A stretch of 10,152 bases of DNA from positions 1-10,152 of the forward strand of contig QWPO01000027.1 in NCBI GenBank assembly GCA_003669255.1. Reading direction: 5' to 3'. A program made the position numbers and the translations under genes. This document shows, piece after piece, positions 6,633-10,152 of this stretch; position 1 is the stretch's first letter, and each line of letters opens with the position of its first letter. The DNA comes from Planctomycetota bacterium (GTDB lineage: Bacteria > Planctomycetota > Planctomycetia > Pirellulales > UBA1268). The notes under the pieces were generated by a model that was not told where the DNA came from, did not search any database, and saw only the letters and a list, made by a program, of their open reading frames with translations.

Positions 6633-7403
6633 TCAGGATGGCGTGCCGGCGGCGCCGCGGTCGCCTTTCGGCAACCGGGGCGGGGCGGGCAGCCAGATTG
6701 TGACCTTCGTGCCCCGACCGGGGGCGCTTTCGACGTTGATCGTACCGCCGTGAGCCTCGACGATCTTGCGGGCCGTCGGCAGGCCGAGGCCCGAGCCTCC
6801 CTGCTTCGTCGTGTAGAAGGCGCCAAACACCTTGCCGAGCGTCTCCGCATCCATGCCGGGGCCGGTGTCGATCAGCTCGAGCATCACGCCGAGCCCCGCT
6901 GGCCGCGTGCGGACGACGAGCTGGCCGCCCGTCCCGTCCATCGCCTGAACGGCGTTGAGCAGCAGGTTGAGCACCGCGGAGCGGAACGTCTCACGATCGA
7001 GCCGGACCGCCGGAAGCTCGGGGTCGAGGTAGCGGACGATCTCCACGCCCGCCTCCGTGGCGCGGATCGAGAAGAAATCGAGCAACTGGTCGATCTCCGC
7101 GTTGAGGCTCCCCGGCTCGAGCGTCAGCGACTCCTGGCGGGCAAAGTCGAGGAAGTCGCCGAGCAGCTTCTGGAGCCGGTCGCACTCCTGCCGCACGAGA
7201 TCGATCTTCGCCTTGGCGCGGCGATCCCGCTGCTTGGTCGGCGAATCGGGGTCGGTGTTCTCGAAGTCCTCGGCGAGGAGTTCCATGTTGAGCCGAATGG
7301 TCGACAGCGGGTTGCGGATCTCGTGGGCAAGACCGCCCACGAGAGCCGCAAACTCCGCATACGTTTCAGCCCGCGAGCGGTCCTGTTCGTCGGGGGACGA
7401 CAT
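6633..7403 (-). CDS. Soluble sensor histidine kinase, NtrB-like, no sensory domain
   Basis: A 256-residue kinase consisting almost only of the catalytic core. The DHp domain has the H-box GGLAHEIRNPL with phospho-acceptor H27. A charged insert (about 48-66) separates its two helices. The HATPase_c domain has the N-box NLLLNAVQAM (N146, N150), G1 box DTGPGM (D179), F-box FGAFYTTK and G2 box GSGLGL (204-208). There is no membrane segment, signal peptide, PAS or GAF domain: only about 20 residues precede the H-box. The protein is therefore cytoplasmic and must receive its signal through a partner or directly through the core. It starts 37 bases after the pnp stop with GGAG 6 bases upstream of the ATG, and the regulator gene follows, so the two should form one phosphorelay. 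The H-box resembles NtrB/AtoS-type kinases, but the stimulus cannot be read from the sequence. Confidence 0.93.
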   Translation of the reverse strand: MSSPDEQDRSRAETYAEFAALVGGLAHEIRNPLSTIRLNMELLAEDFENTDPDSPTKQRDRRAKAKIDLVRQECDRLQKLLGDFLDFARQESLTLEPGSLNAEIDQLLDFFSIRATEAGVEIVRYLDPELPAVRLDRETFRSAVLNLLLNAVQAMDGTGGQLVVRTRPAGLGVMLELIDTGPGMDAETLGKVFGAFYTTKQGGSGLGLPTARKIVEAHGGTINVESAPGRGTKVTIWLPAPPRLPKGDRGAAGTPS

Positions 7404-7409
7404 GGCCGA

Positions 7410-7413
7410 CTCC
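7410..7413 (-). promoter_or_regulatory. Ribosome binding site of the histidine kinase
   Basis: GGAG on the minus strand lies 6 bases before the ATG at 7403-7401, in the short gap after the pnp stop. It supports this start and independent initiation on a shared transcript. Confidence 0.55.
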
Positions 7414-7440
7414 GCTCTCAGGAGGCTCCGTGGAAGACCG

Positions 7441-9579
7441 TCACTCCGCCGCTGGGTTGCCCGCCGCTTCGGCCTGCTCGCGGAGCACCGCCTTGCGACT
7501 GAGCTTCACGCGATCCTGGTCGTCGACCGCGATCACCTTCACCTTCATGATGTCGCCGACCCGACAGAAATCGGCGACGCTCTTCACGAAATCGTCGGAG
7601 AGTTCGCTCACGTGGCAGAGGCCGTCCTTGCCGGGCACCAGTTCGACGAAGGCGCCGAAATCCTTGATGCTCGTGACCCGACCCTCGTAGATCCGGCCGA
7701 CCTGGATCGAGGCAGTGAGGCCCTCGACCTGGGCCATGGCCGCCATCGCCCCTTCGGCGTCGTGGCTCGCCACAGTGACCGTGCCGTCGTCATCCACCTC
7801 GATGCTCGCTCCGGTGGCTTCCTGGATGGCGCGGATGGTCTTGCCGCCCGGGCCAATCAGGAGACCGATCTTCTGCGGATCGATCCGCGTCCGCAGGAGA
7901 CGCGGCGCCCACGGCGAGATCTCCGGACGCGGCCGGCGGATCGCCGAGAGCATCGTCCGCAGGATCTCGAGGCGGGCCTCCCGCGACTGCCGCAGCGTGG
8001 CCTCGATGATCGCCGGCGAGATGCCGTTGATCTTGAGGTCGAGCTGGATGCCGGTGATGCCGTTCTGGGAGCCGGCGATCTTGAAGTCCATGTCGCCGTA
8101 GTGGTCTTCGTCACCGATGATGTCGGTGAGGAGCACCCAGTGCTGCTCGCTCTGCTTCACGAGGCCGACCGAGATGCCGGCGACCGGGTGCGAGATCGGC
8201 ACGCCTGCGGCCATCAGGCCGAGGGTCGCGGCACAGACGCTCGCCATCGAGCTTGAGCCGTTTGACTCGAGGATGTCGGAGATCACGCGGATCGTGTACG
8301 GGAACACGTCCGGATCGGGCAGCACCGGCTTCACGCTCCGCTCGGCCAGCGCACCGTGGCCAAGCTCACGACGGCCGGGGCCGCGAATCGGACGCACCTC
8401 GCCCACCGAGAAGGAGGGGAAGTAGTAGTCGAGCATGAACTTCTTCGAATACTCGTCGATCAGGCCGTCGATCCGCTGCTCGTCCCTGCCGGTGCCGAGC
8501 GTGATGGTCACGAGCGACTGCGTCTCGCCGCGCTGGAAGAGCGCCGAGCCGTGCACCCGGGGGAGCAGATCGACCTCGCAGTGCAGCGCCCGGAGCGACT
8601 TGTGGTCGCGGCCGTCAGGACGCTTGCCCTCGAGGATCAGTTCGCGGACGGCCCGCTCCTCGAGACCATGCCAGACGTGCGAGAAGTCGGCATCGCTGAT
8701 GCCGCCGGCCTCGCCGGGCTTGAAGCCGAAGGCCGGCTCCGACGGAGCCACGGCCGCCTTGGCCTTCTCCTTGAGCGCCTTCACGGCCTGGCCGCGTTCC
8801 TGCTTGCCCATGATCGCCTTGGCGGCCTTGAGCTCGCCGAGGTAGTCGCGGGTGAGGCGGTCACGCAGCGCCGAGTAGTCGGCGAGGACGTATTCCTTCT
8901 TCGGCTTGCCCGCCGTGCGGATGAGTTCCTCCTGCATCTCGCAGATCACGCGGATGATGCGGTGGGCCTCCTCCAGCGCCTGGAGCATCCGGTCTTCGGG
9001 CATTTCGCGGGCGAAGCCCTCGATCATGAGGACGGCCGTGGGACTGCCGGAGACGATCAGATCGAGGTCGCTCTCTTCGAGCTGGTCGATCGTGGGGAAC
9101 GGCACGAACCGGCCGTCGACCTGAGCCAGGCGAACGCTGCCGAGGGGACCCTGGAAGGGGAGCGGGGAGATGCACAGCGCCGCCGAAGCGCCGATCATCG
9201 CCAGCACATCGGGGTCGTTCTGACGGTCGCTGGCCAGCACGTTGGCCTGCACCTGGACCTCGTCGTAGAAGCCCTCAGGGAAGAGCGGCCGAATCGGCCG
9301 GTCCATGAGGCGGGCGGTGAGCGTCTCCTTCAGGGTCGGTCGTCCCTCGCGCTTGAGGAAGCCGCCCGGAAACTTGCCGGCAGCAGCAACCCGCTCGCGG
9401 TAGTCGCAGGTGAGGGGGAAGAAGTCGATGCCGGGGCGGGGCGCTCCAGTGGCCGAGGCCACGAGCACGACCGTCTCTCCGTAGCTGACGAGCACGCTGC
9501 CCGCCGCCTGCTTGGCCAAAAAGCCCGTCTCGATTGCGAGCACATGGTCGCCGATCTGCCGTTCAACACGCTGCTTCAC
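7441..9579 (-). CDS. pnp: Polyribonucleotide nucleotidyltransferase (PNPase)
   Basis: A phosphorolytic 3'-to-5' exoribonuclease that degrades mRNA, releasing nucleoside diphosphates, and can also add 3' tails; the family works as a trimer. From the GTG at 9579 the protein has 712 residues, the usual size. Order of domains: first RNase PH core (about 10-145), helical domain (about 235-310), second RNase PH core (about 315-545), KH domain (about 567-625, GPGGK at 576-580) and S1 domain (about 626-695, GRVTSIKDFGAFVEL). Catalytic residues align with those of E. coli in GDEDHYGDMDFK: D492, D498 and K500. The substrate loop reads FLKR where E. coli has FFRR. An ORF extension to 9801 gives an arginine-rich, non-homologous leader and is rejected. 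The GTG has AAGGA 8 bases upstream. The gene follows rpsO, a widely conserved order. Confidence 0.97.
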   Translation of the reverse strand: MKQRVERQIGDHVLAIETGFLAKQAAGSVLVSYGETVVLVASATGAPRPGIDFFPLTCDYRERVAAAGKFPGGFLKREGRPTLKETLTARLMDRPIRPLFPEGFYDEVQVQANVLASDRQNDPDVLAMIGASAALCISPLPFQGPLGSVRLAQVDGRFVPFPTIDQLEESDLDLIVSGSPTAVLMIEGFAREMPEDRMLQALEEAHRIIRVICEMQEELIRTAGKPKKEYVLADYSALRDRLTRDYLGELKAAKAIMGKQERGQAVKALKEKAKAAVAPSEPAFGFKPGEAGGISDADFSHVWHGLEERAVRELILEGKRPDGRDHKSLRALHCEVDLLPRVHGSALFQRGETQSLVTITLGTGRDEQRIDGLIDEYSKKFMLDYYFPSFSVGEVRPIRGPGRRELGHGALAERSVKPVLPDPDVFPYTIRVISDILESNGSSSMASVCAATLGLMAAGVPISHPVAGISVGLVKQSEQHWVLLTDIIGDEDHYGDMDFKIAGSQNGITGIQLDLKINGISPAIIEATLRQSREARLEILRTMLSAIRRPRPEISPWAPRLLRTRIDPQKIGLLIGPGGKTIRAIQEATGASIEVDDDGTVTVASHDAEGAMAAMAQVEGLTASIQVGRIYEGRVTSIKDFGAFVELVPGKDGLCHVSELSDDFVKSVADFCRVGDIMKVKVIAVDDQDRVKLSRKAVLREQAEAAGNPAAE

Positions 9580-9587
9580 GTTTGCAT

Positions 9588-9592
9588 TCCTT
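9588..9592 (-). promoter_or_regulatory. Ribosome binding site fixing the GTG start of pnp
   Basis: AAGGA on the minus strand is followed by 8 bases and then GTG (9579-9577). The following residues, KQRVERQIGDHVLAIETG, match the usual PNPase N-terminus, so GTG is the true start despite an in-frame ATG much further upstream. Confidence 0.8.
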
Positions 9593-9660
9593 CTTGCTAT
9601 GCCCGGCTGCCCCGCGACCGATGGATCGCATGAGGGGAACCGTGCCGTCTGGTGATTGAA

Positions 9661-9734
9661 CCCGTTGTTCCGTTTCCCACGGGACGCACCGAAGCGTCCG
9701 CGCGGAATCCGTCCCCAAGGCCCTCGGCGGACGC
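9661..9734 (-). promoter_or_regulatory. Folded pnp leader with alternative stems (candidate)
   Basis: The rpsO-pnp gap (9580-9816) carries competing inverted repeats. The segment 9694-9699 forms a perfect 6-bp hairpin with 9682-9687 around a 6-base loop (UUCGGU in the RNA). The overlapping segment 9694-9701 forms an 8-bp stem with 9727-9734. The two pairings cannot coexist. Further short stems are possible: 9670-9673 with 9679-9682, and 9755-9759 with 9765-9769. In enterobacteria the same gap holds RNase III-processed structure used in PNPase autoregulation. An analogous role here is inference. No T-run follows, so I do not call a terminator. Confidence 0.45.
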
Positions 9735-9793
9735 GGACACGATGCCCTGCGACCGTCGGATGGACCGACCCAATCAACGCCAGCCGTGACCGC

Positions 9794-9807
9794 CCCGGCA
9801 AACCGGG
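9794..9807 (-). other. Short GC hairpin just after the rpsO stop
   Basis: CCCGG and CCGGG pair across a 4-base loop, about 10 bases beyond the rpsO stop codon in the direction of transcription. There is no T-tract, so intrinsic termination is unlikely. It could protect or mark the 3' end of a processed rpsO message, or be chance in GC-rich DNA. Confidence 0.3.
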
Positions 9808-9816
9808 ACGGATCCG

Positions 9817-10086
9817 CTACTTGCGGATCTCCAGGCGGCGGATGATGTCAAGATACCTCTGCGGAGCAATCCGCTTGAGGTAGTCGAGAAGTCTGCGTCG
9901 ACGACTCACCATCATGAGCAGACCCCGCCGACTGGCGAAGTCCTTGGTGTGCTTCTTGAAGTGATCCGTCAGGTGCGAGATCCGCCCCGTTAGAAGGGCG
10001 ATTTGGATCTCAGCCGAGCCGGTATCAGCGGTTCCCCGCTGGTTGGCACCGATCAGCTCTTTTTTGCGTTCTTTCGTGAGCGACAT
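9817..10086 (-). CDS. rpsO: 30S ribosomal protein S15
   Basis: S15 is a primary binder of the central domain of 16S rRNA and nucleates the platform of the small subunit. The 89 residues match the family length exactly. Family signatures are visible: DTGSAEIQIALLTGRI (21-36), LTDHFKKHTKDFASRRGLL (about 39-57), and RRRRLLDYLKR, followed by a basic C-terminus ending RLEIRK. The ATG at 10086 has no ideal Shine-Dalgarno. The only purine-rich candidate, GGGTGG, ends 10 bases upstream inside a hairpin stem. The gene is first in the visible gene order and lies upstream of pnp as in many bacteria. S15 represses its own translation in several phyla, and the hairpin before the start would suit this. Confidence 0.97.
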   Translation of the reverse strand: MSLTKERKKELIGANQRGTADTGSAEIQIALLTGRISHLTDHFKKHTKDFASRRGLLMMVSRRRRLLDYLKRIAPQRYLDIIRRLEIRK

Positions 10087-10096
10087 CAGCCGTCAT

Positions 10097-10113
10097 CCAC
10101 CCGCCGCGGGTGG
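10097..10113 (-). promoter_or_regulatory. Hairpin in the rpsO leader covering the SD-like sequence (candidate S15 autoregulatory site)
   Basis: CCACCCG and CGGGTGG pair perfectly over 7 bp around a 3-base loop, ending 10 bases before the rpsO ATG. The 3' arm contains the only Shine-Dalgarno-like sequence available, so the fold would hide the ribosome landing site. S15 autoregulation through structured leaders is known in several phyla, with unrelated folds. That this hairpin is such a site is inference. Confidence 0.45.
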
Positions 10114-10152
10114 CATTGATTGTGTAGGTGTTGGATTCAGCCGCGGATTCTA

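Noticed and set aside
4536..7502. A 988-codon open frame on the plus strand
   Set aside because: It lies antisense to mutL, the response regulator and the histidine kinase, all of which have intact motifs. Its composition is rich in Arg, His, Asp and Gly with no recognisable domain. In GC-rich genes the sense codons TCA, TTA and CTA are rare, which leaves long antisense frames free of stops.
7057..9633. Two long plus-strand frames of about 400 codons (7057-8256 and 8356-9633)
   Set aside because: Both are antisense to pnp, one also to the kinase, and show no domain signature.
9580..9801. A 74-codon N-terminal extension of pnp to an ATG at 9801
   Set aside because: The extension has no similarity to PNPases and crosses the structured leader. 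The GTG at 9579 has a good ribosome binding site and starts at the normal N-terminus.
9794..9807. Intrinsic terminator after rpsO
   Set aside because: The stem is only 5 bp and no T-run follows in the direction of transcription.

Overview
The window is a compact, GC-rich bacterial housekeeping block. Every supported gene lies on the minus strand, so transcription runs from the right edge to the left. In that order the genes are rpsO (ribosomal protein S15), pnp (polynucleotide phosphorylase), a soluble sensor histidine kinase, a sigma-54-type response regulator, mutL (mismatch repair), a fused aroD-aroE shikimate-pathway enzyme, aroK (shikimate kinase), and an A24-family prepilin peptidase cut off by the left edge. 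I see no tRNA, rRNA, CRISPR array, insertion sequence or phage gene.

The likely source is a planctomycete, perhaps of the Pirellulales. This is inferred, not proven. The support is the type I dehydroquinase/shikimate dehydrogenase fusion, the GAFTDA variant of the sigma-54 contact loop, weak or absent Shine-Dalgarno sequences before several genes, high GC, and the NtrB/NtrC-like pair sitting beside pnp and mutL.

Layout. rpsO and pnp are separated by about 240 bases that can fold into alternative stems, and a 7-bp hairpin lies just upstream of the rpsO start. pnp, kinase and regulator follow with gaps of 37 and 51 bases, and mutL starts 12 bases after the regulator stops. A 217-base gap holding three small palindromes then separates mutL from aroDE. 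After it come aroDE, aroK (32-base gap) and the prepilin peptidase, whose ATG overlaps the aroK stop as ATGA.

How the genes relate. rpsO-pnp is a translation and RNA-decay pair conserved across bacteria. The kinase and regulator should form one phosphorelay acting on sigma-54 promoters that are not visible here. MutL carries all the C-terminal endonuclease motifs, which points to methyl-independent mismatch repair. AroDE and AroK supply three consecutive steps from 3-dehydroquinate to shikimate 3-phosphate. The peptidase would process type IV pilin-like or type II secretion pseudopilin precursors.

No clearly new multi-gene system is visible. The points most worth a second look are the folded leaders around rpsO and pnp, the GAFTDA loop together with the altered receiver acidic pocket, the palindromic mutL-aroDE gap, and the unusual architecture of the prepilin peptidase.
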